A program made the translations under genes and the position numbers. The notes under the pieces are model-generated. The model was not told the origin of the DNA and did no database searches. It saw nothing but the letters and a program-made list of their open reading frames with translations. 64,000 nt of DNA from positions 19,637,001 to 19,701,000 of the forward strand of contig NC_061779.1 of assembly GCF_022458985.1 (NCBI RefSeq), in the 5' to 3' direction. Shown in pieces: positions 52,193-64,000 of this stretch; within the stretch, counting starts at the first letter, position 1; the number at the start of each line of letters is the position of its first letter. Source of the stretch: Mugil cephalus (Eukaryota; Chordata; Actinopteri; Mugiliformes; Mugilidae).

Positions 52193-55100
52193 GAAGCCAA
52201 TGTATTGGCCTCACAGCTATGAGTTGGGACTTCAAAGCCTTTTTTCCAGCTTTTATCACTTCTATTAGATTTATACACTGACATAACACATTATTGACCG
52301 TGCATGTGTGCGGATGAAGATGTTGTAACGGCTGTGGGTGGAGTGGTGGGACGTGCTTTCGTATGAGTTGCAGCCCGAAACAAGGTTCACGCCGAGGTCA
52401 ATCCGATTTTTCCTCGTCCAACTTTTGAAGTTCAGGTTCTCGCCTTCACGGAGGCCCCCTTTTATCAACACATTCGCCTTTGTTTTGGTTTCTGTTTTTT
52501 CTGATATGCTTATTGATTGTGTATGTGTGAATGAGTCAGCCCCTGTACATTTGTGCGTGTGTGTGAGGAAGAGTTGAGACTGCAGGCGAGGTGTTAAAAG
52601 CCTGCTTTTATTGACTATTCAGTAAACTCGCTGTTACTTACACGGGGCCAAACAAGAGATCAGAATCATGGGAGTTGTTGAGTGTGCTCCAACAGGCTGT
52701 GCAACAATCACTTTAAAGAAGCTGTAACATCTGCAGCATCCCTTATCTCTTATCTCTAGACGGTGGCCACATTCAGTTAGAGCAGATTATTTATTTATTT
52801 ATTGATAATCAAATCAAGTGAGCTTTTCCTGAAGGCGAAATTGCTTTGTTTTTCCATCCAGTGCTCCAGATTATTAAATTTACTGTTACATAGGACAGAA
52901 CAAATAGCAAAATGCAGAAAATCTTTAAGCTAGAGCAATTTATTCTTTGTTTGCTAATAAAACAATGTGTACTTTTAAAAATCAGATTTGCAGAGAATCA
53001 ATTTATGTCGCTTTCATTGCCTGTATGAAATGTTTTGATCCCTGCATTACATACTTTCAACTATCTAAAAATAACTTTGTGGGAAAAATCATTACAAACA
53101 AAGTTACACATAATTTTATCAGTTAAAATAATTTGACCAAACAGGAATATTTACATATGTGCCCTTCTCTGTTTTCTCGTTGGCATAAATTAAGGGAAAA
53201 CAACACATTAGTCTCAGTCACGCTTTTCGTTCAGTCATGGGTCGCGTGTATCCCTACACCTACATTTATTTTTCGCCACGTTCACTCTGGACCGTCACTT
53301 AAAATAAATGCACCATCAAACACTTTGTCGTGGCTGTTGCCATAGAAACTCTGGCTGTAGGACTGTTCATACACGAGGAAGTCCCCGTCCACATTATTGG
53401 AGACGTGTGAGTTTTGGAGAAAAGGCTCAGCAGTTACGTCGAGTTAGTCTCCTGTACTACGGCTTTTTGGTGGTTGTTCGTCAGTGCACATCCCTCCTCT
53501 AGGGCGAGTGGATGCTTCCAGTCTCGCCACGGTTAGAGATCAAAGATAGTAAATGTTTAAGCTCTTCATCTCCGGGGGATGACAAGTTATTACAAGTTCC
53601 AGTGGCTAAGGCTCTGTCTGAATCGCCTCTTTCATTAAGTGGATCTGGATTAGCAAACCAAGACATACTGGTGTTGTGAGCGTGAAAGGCACATAAACTG
53701 ACACCACTATAATGGCGTTCATTAGTAATAACTTTTCAAGACAGGGCGCTGGCGAGTCTAAATGCTAATATTCTTTGAGGAATATATATCTGTCAGAGCG
53801 GCGCCTGTAGTGGCACAACAGTCCCTTCTGCATAAAACGTGCCCGTTGTAGCATGACTTATGTTCCCTCACACCCCGCTGTAGTGTTAAACTGAACCGAC
53901 TTTCATGTGATGCTTTGCTTGGCCTATAGTTTTGGACTGAATGTTGGAGCGTGCGGCCAGCTGGGCTGTGACGGGCTTTATTCACTGCTATTAAAAAGCA
54001 AAATAAATAAGGAGTCTATAAGTCGTTGTCTGACTACGCTTATTTTGTAAGATGACTGAATATTTAGTAGTGCCAACATACAGATGTATACAAAAATAGC
54101 TTTTTTATATACATATTTCTATATTAATTTATTTTTCAGTAGTTCCTGTGAAGTAGCGACATTGAAGATAGAGGACAGGGATCGGGGGGAAGAGGCTGAT
54201 GCTTCAAACAGATTCCGTCATCATAGTCCATCTACAATTCGCTCAGAAAGTTCAGAAAGTCTTCTGAATATGTAATAGAAGTTTTGTTCAATATTTAAAA
54301 CACATATTTATAGCGCGCGCAAGATATCAGAGTCGTGTAATCCAGGTTATTGGTATTTCGACGTTTTAGGCCAACTGGCTGCAGTGAAGTCTCCAGTAGA
54401 GTCTCTTCCTCTGTTGTTCTCTCTCAGGCCTTTCGCTGCAGTCACCTTCAGCTTTGGCTTGTTGTGGTGTTTAATTAGATCTTCGCCCACTGGACTGGAG
54501 CTCAGTCAGATTGAAATCAGCTGATTGGCTTCAAAACCTCTTTGGTTGACCTGCCCGCGTGTCGGTGACTGTCGAGCTGCTCAGCGACGTCGTGTCGTCC
54601 AGTGAGTGATGATGCATTTGGCTGAATCCTGTTTACCTCTGCATGTGTCCTCTCACGGTCATTTTTAGATGTTCATCCCGTTGCTTCCGTCAGCTGTGAT
54701 ATCATCAATATGTGCCAGTTCTGTTGGCAGTAATGTCCAAGCCGTAACAGAGCAGCACCACGTCCAACAGAAGGGGACATGCTTGTAGATTTTTATTTGA
54801 GTTTTGCTTGATCGCTGACTTTTTGTGCACACATTGTACTTGTAGAATAAACTCAGCTGTTTATTTAGGTCCAAACTTCAACCGTCTGAGTCCGTGTCAC
54901 ATTTAACTGAAAAACATTTGAGTGGGATCGACCTCAGAAAGAAAAAAATGTTTAAATCTCTGGATTTGGTATCCAAATATCTAATATCATTTTTTTTTTT
55001 TCTCATCTAAGTTCAGCTTATTGCTGGGCTAAATTATCTCCATTGATTTGAAGTGATAAGCAAATGGTCTAGACGGACTCTCTTGTTACGGAAGAGCATT

Positions 55101-58100
55101 GATTCTCGGGGGAAGGCTGAAACAGGGAGTTGGCAGATATCCGACGGGCACGCGGCCGATTGACAGCTAGTCTGTAACATATTGTACAGATGTGAGGAGA
55201 AGCTCGGCGGTTCGATATTCGGCGTGCAAATTCGCGCGGCTCTCCAATAATACCCCCTCCGTCGATGCTGCAGCCTGCCTGGGCGAAGCTGGTGGCTGGC
55301 GCCGCGAGCTGAGCATGTGAGCTGCATGTAGAAAGAAAGGGAGGCAGAAAGGGGGAGAGAAAAACGGTGAGGAGCATGCTGAAAGCTAGAGAGGTGGAGC
55401 AAAAGATAAAGGGAGAGAAGAGGAGGGAGGGAGGTGGACTGAGAGGGCGAAAAGGAGAGTCTGCTGTGTGTGAGCGTGTGTCTGGCCAACCAGTAGCAAC
55501 AGGAAAGCCCAGGATGGAGAGAGTGAGTAAGGAGTGTGGAGAGGGGGAATTAGAGGATGCCACGGGGCAGCTGCAGGCAGGAAATGAGGGTTAGCTAAAA
55601 GTGCTGCGTTGGGCACATGAAGGAAAGCACGAAGGGTGCATGTGTTTAAATGTAAAAGCAGAATGGAGACCCAGCCAGCTCGTTTACATGCAACCAGCTG
55701 CGTTTGCTATAGGTTATCGTATTTATCCGAGTCTGAGCCTTCTGAGACGCCGAAATGCGAAATTACGAGTTAAACCTGAAGAACGAGCGTTCGTACAGTT
55801 TCTTTTATGCACGGGGCAGACGGTTACATTTATCCACCGTCCACGCCCACTGCCTGTCATTCACGGCCTGTGAGGTGAAATTAATTTCGTGTCGGCCCGC
55901 GGCGCTGAATTTTTACGGTGACAGTGGAGCAGGATTCCCCCCCTCGCGTGTTTTTGAGATACTCAGAAACTCGGAAGAAGTATAGATTTCAAAAACCTGT
56001 GTGAGCGCGTCACCACGAGGCCTGAATTAACCGTGTTATTAGGCCACCCGGGAGATTCACCACGAGCAGTAAACACAACATTGCCACATTCTTATCTCGT
56101 GGACGCAACTCGCTCCAAACCGTTATCTGCAGAAAAACTGAAATCTGTGTGCACGTGTGACATTTGAGTGCGATATTAATCTTTACCCCGCATACTCAAA
56201 CAATATAAATAGCTGTGGTGAAATACACAGATGTACAGATTTGGAGTTTAACCGTCGGACGCATTTGCTCTGTCACCTTCGGAGCGTTCATTCCTGAACT
56301 GTAATATGATATCAGCTGTTTCCTCTGTGCGGTGCTTAATGATTTTCTGGCCACAGCGTCCGTGTTATTGCTGGCCGGCAGATTAATTGAATACAGAAGT
56401 AGGCCACTCCAGTAAGCATCAGAGCGTGAACTCCTGTAGAGAAGCTCCCGTTTTACCTGTTCAACAGTAAATAGTCAGTGAGTCGAGCCCAGTGTTGCGT
56501 TTTCCAGCCCAAATCCAGTTTAAAAACATCAACTGATGTTATACTGATGTTTTATTTAGTACTTTAACCGGCCCTGTTTGCATACACTAGCGTAGCCTAT
56601 TATAAAAAGCCGTGCTGTGTAGAAATCATTCAGCAACCAACCACCACCACAACTCACATCTGGCCATGACAAAGACGTTCGTTGAAAGCGTCATGTGATC
56701 CACTATTAGACGGCAGATGGAGCGTTTCTCTACATCGAGTGCGTTCAAGCTAATGCAATTAGAAAAAAATTAAATGAAACCAGCCCAAATTTCATTCATC
56801 CACCCGACTCTATTTTTGCCCTCTAGATAAAATTCAACCCCGCCCAGGTAGGTGTGAATCATCCAGTCTGCCAACACTGGGTGTGCTGTGTTTATAGTTC
56901 ATTTTTTTTTTTAGAAACTGTAAGGCCTGCAAGTTTTGTAATCTGCTGTCATCACATGAACCTGCACTCCCTTTTACATAGTGTTTTTCTGACTGAGACA
57001 GTCCGGGTTTGTTAAAGACTTTACCCAGAACAGTCGTCAGGGAAAACACACGATCTGAGCAAATCTACCGAGTCGATCGAGCTGGATGAAGAAACGGAAC
57101 GAGAGTTAAATTAAACAAGGGATTCCCGTGTTAAAGTGCGCGTGTGGTCCAAACAGAATTTGTTCAACGAGGAGCAAGAAGCGAGGATTTGTTTCTTTCA
57201 TGTGTTGCCGTGTGAAGTGTAGTCCAGTGCTGCGGCTGCAGGCCAGTGGGTCATCGCGGATTGGAGGAAGGGAAGACATTAATAGGGCATGTAATTCTGC
57301 GAGGACAGGAGCTCATCACAGTCGGGGATGTTTCTCAGGCGGCGGCGAGTCACACTCCACTGCCACCTTCTGGCTAAATGTAAAGAAGCCGCGTCTGTGA
57401 GGGTGTCTCGTTCAATATTTAAATTATTTCTGCTTTTTCGACACATTCTTCTCTTTTATGATCCCTCATCGTACCTAACGTCTGCTCGTAGTCACGCTGT
57501 TGCTTTGAGAGATAAGCGACACTTGGGTTGAGAAGAGAGAACATGAGGTGGTGCTGGCAACTTTATTTCCTCTTTTCTTGCCACTGAGCGCTGCCTTCTG
57601 GGTGTTTCTCCTCATGAAAGTGTCATGTAGCTTTATTTAAATGCAATGCCTGCATGCGCTCTGACGCCCATCAATGCACAAGGCTTTATTCTTTTTAGAC
57701 TTCTCTGAGATATTCATTTACCTTTAGCAGTGCACAGCACTTAGGACATATTTATATCTGTTCAAAACTTTATTAGATATTTTAAATGCATGTTGACGTT
57801 GCAACGCACTCTACAGGCTTGAGTGTATAATTGTCATGTTCTCGTGACTTTGTGTAGTTTTATCTTGTCATTATTACGTCTGATATTGCTAGAGGGTAGA
57901 AAATGTGCTCGCAGTGAATGAATTTTGCAGATCAGATGATGTAAATGAGCTGAAATAGCGTTCTTTCCAGCATTGAGTAAGGTCTACAGATCATCATCTT
58001 AGTCTGAATATGGTCCAGACCACCTCCAAAAATTACACAGGGCAGCTTGTGTGTAGTCTGAGATTTAAAACGCAGGGCAACCCTGGTTCTTTATTACAGG

Positions 58101-60117
58101 GAAACATAGTAACAATTGAAGGCACCTCAGATGTGAGCTTAATGCCAGTGATCATGCCTTAATTGTGTCCATAGATAATAAAGGGACACAGTTTAAATAC
58201 ATTTTAGGGAATATTGTAAATCTGCACCAGTAAGGGGGCATGTTCAATTTTGAGTATCACACCCGTGATAGAAAATAAAACTCATGCTCACATAATCGTT
58301 GCCCATTCTGGTCAACGCTGTCTGAGTCTGGTTGAACCCTGTGCAACCTGATACCATGTGATGCTGAAGTAAAAATCTCCACGCAATAAATATCAACCAC
58401 TAATACGAGTTTATGTTTTTGGTACTAGAATAATAAAACCGATGAGTTTTCCAGTGGAGAATGTGCGGCCAATGAGATTTTTTCTGATGAGGTCAGCAGA
58501 GCAACGTGCAAGATTTAGGATTTTTCAACAGTGTTGGTTGGTCAGTCTGGTTTCTGCAATATCAAAAAAAAAATAAATGAAAAGACTAGACAGTGAGTTT
58601 ATAAAGTTGTTTTTATCGAACAAAAACTTCTTCTGCTTATTCTTTCAAGAGTTTTCCTTTGGTTACAAAAATAGCAATACATGTTATACACATGTGGCAA
58701 AACGTTTAATAGCAGTAACACCGTGTCGTGACTAAAGTTTTCTGATAATATCATATCACAGAAATCTCCCTCGCTTTACATCCATTCTGAGGATAATCTG
58801 GCTTCTCCAGTGTCTTCTTGGAGCTCGGTTAATAGCTTTTGCACAACATGAACCACAGCCCCTGATTTACAGTAACTTCTAAAATAGGAAAAGTTAACAC
58901 GAACCCACGGACTCATGGAAAAAAAGTATATTCGGTTTCAGTTAAAAGAAACTGCTGAAAGCGTGTGATGATGAGATACCAACACGCTGCTCGTGTCCGG
59001 CGGTGTGGTTCAGCGGTTTCGGCGCATTTACACATTTTTCCCATTTGTCCACCGATAATTACATATGATGAATGCGGGCGCAGGTACAACAGAGCGGAAT
59101 CAATATTCATTCCTGTGGTGCTGAATCGCTCGTGTCAAATGCAGCCGCCGCGCATGTTTGCAGTCCAGACACAAGGTATTTGTTTGTCTCAGTGTCTCAT
59201 CAGCACACTAACCCATATCTCTGGAGTGTGTGTGCATATGCCCTGTGTGTATGTGTGTGCGCCTCGCAGTCTGTGCATCAGCTCATTTCTGTCAAGGCTG
59301 CTGCTTTCATTGTAAACACTGAGTAATTGGCTACACTGAGCCGTCTGGTGTCCTCATTTAGCCCTGTCTCCAAAGCCTGGGCATCTAGAAGAATCTTAGT
59401 TTACAGCTCAACTCCTGTGGCATCGCGGTGAGAGGTGGATTTTGTCAAATTAACCGACGGCCTTGCGCATTGACCTTGGCTGATGACTGAATGCTTTCCA
59501 TTTTAAATGAAAAGCTCTGTTTTAAATAATTCAAAATCGTCCTAACCGGGGTCTTATTTTCATAGTTGGTCTTGTTTAATGATGCGCAGGAATTCTGCAG
59601 AATTCTTTCGTGAAGCATATTTTTTCAGTCTTCGTGTATCTTTTGGCCGCCCTTTTTGATGTGTCTTCTCTTTGACCCGAGAGCTCGAAGGCGTTAGTCT
59701 CACAGTTCGTCACAGAGAGACATTTAATCGCCAGTCTCGGGTTATGTCAGTGGCATTACGGCAATAGTTGTGCTAAATGAATTATCGCATTCATTGTGTT
59801 GACATAATGCTTGCTGGTGAGCGCAGGCCTGCCTCCACTCTCAGCTGCAGGGTTGTTATCGCAAAACTGCGGAGCTGGAAAACACAGGCTGCTCTTTGTT
59901 GTACGCCCCCTCTGCTTGTGGTCAAAGACTATTTTCTCTGTTCCACATGCTTTCTATCAGTGTATACGGAAACAAAAACCTTCTGTTTGTCCTCGTTTGG
60001 CTTCCCACAGTGCTGGTCTTTAAGGTCTCCCTGGTGTCTTGCATTATGAATATCTTGCATATAGGGAAAGTGCATTGTGCGCAGGTTTCACTCCTGGGAG
60101 TGCAGTTCCTATTCTGT

Positions 60118-60131
60118 CCAATAGAGGGCAG
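60118..60131 (+). promoter_or_regulatory. CTCF-like binding core
   Basis: CCAATAGAGGGCAG fits CCASYAGRKGGCRS at 13 of 14 positions. It lies in srpk2 intron 2; occupancy is unknown. Confidence 0.4.
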
Positions 60132-60605
60132 CTATGTCTTGGGGAAAGGTTTCACTCCCCCATCTCTTGTTGTTGTTATACTGGGAATGTCTGGATGCTT
60201 TTAGTTTTACATTGAGTTTACTTACTAAATTAAGTAGTTTTCACTCTCTGCATGTTTCCCATGATGAATACAAGGTTTATGTATTTGTCTAAACACAGAC
60301 AAACAGCCAACCTTTTAAAAACTTTAAAAAATATGATAATTCTTCCACTTGAACAACTCAAATGTTTTATAAATTATTTCTTTCTCACAAGCTGAATATG
60401 TATTCATTTTAAAATAAATAAGTTCATCTTGTTTATGTGTAAACTAACCCATTTTTATGTCCTTATTTTGCTAAGGATATTAAAAGAGTTGACTATGCAG
60501 AAGAAAACTGATAAAAGTCCAGTTCTATAGGATTCACTGTCTTCCTGATGCTTGTTTGAGGCAAGAGGAATATACAATTTACAAGCTATATATAAGCTAT
60601 TTACA

Positions 60606-60768
<163 letters not shown>

Positions 60769-60809
60769 TAACCAGTAAACAACCATAAAAACCAGAGTCT
60801 GATCATTTC

Positions 60810-60870
60810 TATGGAAGTGGGCAAACTTACAAATTCAGCAGGGGATCAAATACTTATTTCCCCCACTGTA
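60810..60870. mobile_element. Tc1-like terminal inverted repeat scrap
   Basis: AAGTGGGCAAACTTACAAA, then GGGGATCAAATACTTATTTC and CCCCCACTGTA. This is the outer end of a fish Tc1-family element, ending at a TA. The TA microsatellite abuts its inner side, and nothing else of the element remains. Confidence 0.7.
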
Positions 60871-61228
60871 TATATAGTTGTTTTTTTTTTAATGTCTCTT
60901 AAATTCCCTTTTGAGATGTCAGCCACGCTGTCTTCGTCTTCGGCTGCAGGCATACAGTACACTCATACAACAGCTGCGTCCCAGCTAAGTGACATTACTG
61001 GATCTGCCCCTTCCTCCATTAGTGAGGTGAAAGGGCATTTAAAAACACGAAGCTGGCCATTTTGTGGGTGAGCTTGGTGTTAAGTGTTACCCAACCCCAC
61101 GCGCCATAAATCCATTTAAACACGTCAGCCTGGTGAAGCAGCTGAGGTCAGAGAGCAGCAACAGAGGGCGCAGGTCACTCATCCATCAATTAAACACACA
61201 CCACTTAGTTAATGAGCTCTCAGTCACG

Positions 61229-61230
<2 letters not shown>

Positions 61231-61269
<39 letters not shown>

Positions 61270-61632
61270 TTGTGTTTCCATCACTTCAGAGGACATTACA
61301 TTGACTTATATTCATTTCCTGGGGACTTAACCGAGCCATAACATTTGCTTGCCTAACTGTAACATTCACACTAACCTGCAGGATTTATGTTACTCTTCTG
61401 TCCTCAAAAGGAAAGATATGTCACCACAAAGTGACATAACCGTAACCGAAACCACATACGTGATTGTATAGATGGTTTTATAGATGATCTGTTGACGTAA
61501 CACAAACTTCAAACATGTAAGCTAAGTGCCCAATCCTAACCTATTTGTAACCTTCACACTAAAACCAAGCATTAGCCCTGAAAACACTGTGAGGACCAAC
61601 TAAAATGTCCTCACAGCTCTAAATGTCCATAC
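61231..61632. repeat. CA-headed repeat, relative of 47611-47919
   Basis: (CA)n at 61231-61267, then GAGGACATTACATTGACTTA, scattered CTAACC units and TGTGAGGACCAACTAAAATG. The tail AAATGTCCTCAC is shared with the other copy. It ends beside the MITE at 61639. Confidence 0.6.
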
Positions 61633-61638
61633 AACATT

Positions 61639-62229
61639 CAGTGTGTTTACATGCAGAGCTTAATCGGGCTATGCTCAAAATTCGACTTTCTCACTACAGT
61701 CCCAGTTTACATGCAGCGCAAGAAAATCGAGTAACTGTTCTCCTCTTCCACACTAGGTGGCGATACGTGTCTTTTCAGCGGGTTAATACCACGTTAATAC
61801 GGCCCGATTTCCGGGTTGACCTATTGCGCGATATAATAAACAAGAGTCGTTCGTGCGGCAGACCGGCATTTCAAACAACAACCAGACGGATAATAGTACA
61901 TTTTTTAATCTTGTAGGTAATGTTCGCGCTACTTCTGGTGCAGGTAAGATCCGCGCTATCGCTCAGACGGCTCCGTGTCTCTTCTTCTACGCCTGGTTTT
62001 CTTGTACGTGTTTGTTCCGGGGTCACACGCCAGCGCAGCGGTGGTGGAGCATGCGCACACGCATTTTCCGATGAAAACTCCGATTCCAATCCCATTATCT
62101 GGGTGTCTCAATCGGATAATGAGAACTCAGATTTTAATCAGAGTAACGTGTTTACATGCACTTAAGTTCTCCTGTTATTGTCCGATTAAGGCAATAATTT
62201 GTTTTTTTCATGTGCATGTAAACGCACTG
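61639..62229. mobile_element. MITE with two different end types, srpk2 intron 2
   Basis: 591 bases. The left end (CAGTGTGTTTACATGCAGAGC) and the next 170 bases match an arm of the fold-back element at 21151-21606. The right end is the inverse of CAGTGCGTTTACATGCACATG, the other end type, also seen at 21057. ATT stands on both sides (61636-61638 and 62230-62232), a possible 3-bp target duplication. An internal GTGTTTACATGCACTTAAG (about 62149-62167) looks like a buried terminus. No coding capacity. Confidence 0.75.
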
Positions 62230-64000
62230 ATTGGTGAACTGTCAAGGACCGGTCCACACAACTAATACATATATAAAGTCAAGAACACACAGACTCAAAC
62301 ATACACACACTAACACTCAGTTTAACTTGCAAAGTGCACACATTCAAGCATATTGCTTCAGAGCGTATCCTCTCAGCTAATGAGGCACAGAAAGTGCAAG
62401 ATGCTTACCTGAGTATGTCTACATGAATCACAAGCACTGAAACCTGACCAGTAACCGTGCTGGCTGCTTTGTGTGTATTTGTTTGTGTGTGCTGGGAGGG
62501 ATTATACTATTGCTTTGCTGTAAGTGATGGGGCGTGACTAAGAGGAAAAAACTGGGATGGTTTGATAAAAGCCCATGAGAAAGATCCAAACCTGTGATCC
62601 AAGCCCATATGTCATTCCTATGGTTAACGAGGACTAGGGTCATTTTGATGGAGTTTATGCTCCTTTTTTACATGGACTGATATATATATATATTAATTCA
62701 CCCTTTGTCACAAAAAATGGCTCATACGCTCTCCGTACTAAACTTACTTCTTAATTTTGGTTGGTAGGCTTTTGTTTTATTTGTTCCTGCTCGTTGGGCT
62801 GTTGTCTGACCATGAACGTTCCTTGGTTTTGTCTCTCTTGACATTGAGATCCTCTATGTCTCTTTTGACAAAAGAGATGATTAAGTACAATGGAAAAGAG
62901 CATTCGTATTAACTTCCTTGTCATATTCATCAATTTGGAAATTAGCTCTTACATTAAATATCAGTCTTGGTTATAGTTTAAGTACATTAAACATTAATAA
63001 ACTTGCATTACATCATCTTAAATTTGCTGTTAAATGTCACCATCCCCAAATATAATTGTAATGCACTGTAAAGTATTTTCACAGGACTCTTACAAACACA
63101 CTTTTTGAGGTGATGGGGATGCTTTTCTTTTGTGTTAAGCCATTAATGTGTCTTTCTGCCTAGTTAATTCAAGTTAACTTGAAGATTATCAAAAAAATTA
63201 ATGTATATAACTATCGAGGTTGCTGACTTTCATACCTCCATCAGTTTTACAGGTTTTGTGCTGTACCTAACAACGTAAATATCCTCTGCTCTGTGCATTT
63301 TGACAGCAGGAAATTTGCCACTGGAACACAATTGCTTGTGAATTTATCTGTTGCGTACGTGCAGATTTGCCGCCAGCTTTCACGGCCATGTGATGCATTT
63401 TGAGTTACGGTGTTTCCTATAGGCAACACTGCTCCATATGGAAGTCTGTAGCAGAACTGCTGGAAGGCGGACCTGAGGCTATCAGTATGTCAATCAATCT
63501 GCACTCTAATCTCCCTCACACATGTATTCTACTACAGACCCACCCAGCGTGTGTGATGATGCGCGTGTCTCCACTTGGGGGCAGTGTTCTCTCTGCAGAC
63601 GGTGACCACACGGCTGCTGACACAAAGAGCACAGTCACTGTTAAAGAAGCAGCATCTCACTCGCCCGCGTTAGCGCGCACACGCTACGTATGTGTGTGGT
63701 GCACGTGGTGTGTGCGCGTCTGTGTGATTGTTCTCTGCTCTGACTTTCTATCCGTGGCTCCATTTGTGTGCGCTGCATGTCCAGGAGCAATATGCAGTGC
63801 AACCTATGCGTATCTGAGTGCGCGTTTGCCTTCATAAACCCCATTCTCTCTCCCCCCGCATCCACCAGGCAGTAAGGAGAAGTAGGCCGCTTAAAGATAG
63901 CTCCCGGCAGCCTCAATACCAGCTCCCAAAATATATCTGCTCATGAGAGTCATCATCTCCCACCCTCCCCCTCTCTCTCATTCTTCTTTTGCTCCATCTT

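Noticed and set aside
55034-55563. Two overlapping Ser/Leu/Pro-rich open frames on minus (151 and 164 residues)
   Set aside because: Opposite a purine-rich low-complexity tract. There are no splice or domain signals, although an alternative srpk2 first exon on plus here cannot be excluded.

Overview
The window is ordinary nuclear DNA of a ray-finned (teleost) fish. Intron-rich vertebrate genes with consensus GT/AG junctions sit among fish-type interspersed repeats: Tc1-like elements, tRNA-derived SINEs, a LINE tail, fold-back MITEs and long CA, TA and GATA microsatellites. There is no operon, phage or CRISPR structure, and I recognised no retrovirus, LTR element or Polinton.

Layout. Positions 1-16.8 kb hold parvb (beta-parvin, minus strand, 13 coding exons), with a Tc1-like transposon in its 7.5 kb first intron. 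Positions 17.7-25.9 kb hold hdac10 (minus, 20 coding exons), carrying a fold-back MITE in one intron and a LINE 3' end in intron 1. At 26.9-27.0 kb lies a tight minus-strand tRNA pair, tRNA-Arg(CCT) then initiator tRNA-Met(CAT), with a 6-base spacer. A single-exon apelin-receptor-like GPCR (minus) follows at 29.2-30.6 kb, and a two-exon secreted ENDOD1-like nuclease-fold gene (plus) at 34.5-35.4 kb. Positions 37.3-44.1 kb hold pus7 (pseudouridine synthase 7, minus, 15 coding exons). A tRNA-Thr(AGT) lies at 45.0 kb, and srpk2 (SR-protein kinase 2, plus) starts at 46.0 kb. Only the first two coding exons of srpk2 are visible; the remaining 17.7 kb reads as its intron.

Gene logic. The genes have no common pathway; they are ordinary neighbours. 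The pus7/srpk2 adjacency matches my memory of mammalian chromosome 7q22, and parvb and hdac10 both lie on human 22q13, so this fish segment appears to join two conserved blocks. pus7 and srpk2 are divergent, with tRNA-Thr between their 5' ends.

Most interesting points: a possible dicistronic Pol III unit (tRNA-Arg/tRNA-iMet); a roughly 60-residue Ser/Pro-rich insertion in intracellular loop 1 of the GPCR; an ENDOD1-like protein whose DRGH-type nuclease motif reads ERGQ; an HDAC10 whose conserved P-x-C-E motif reads P-A-C-K; composite MITEs that share ends and carry CTCF-like cores; and a possible 18-base cassette microexon in pus7. All exon boundaries were read by eye from splice signals, reading frame and remembered family sequences, without alignment software.
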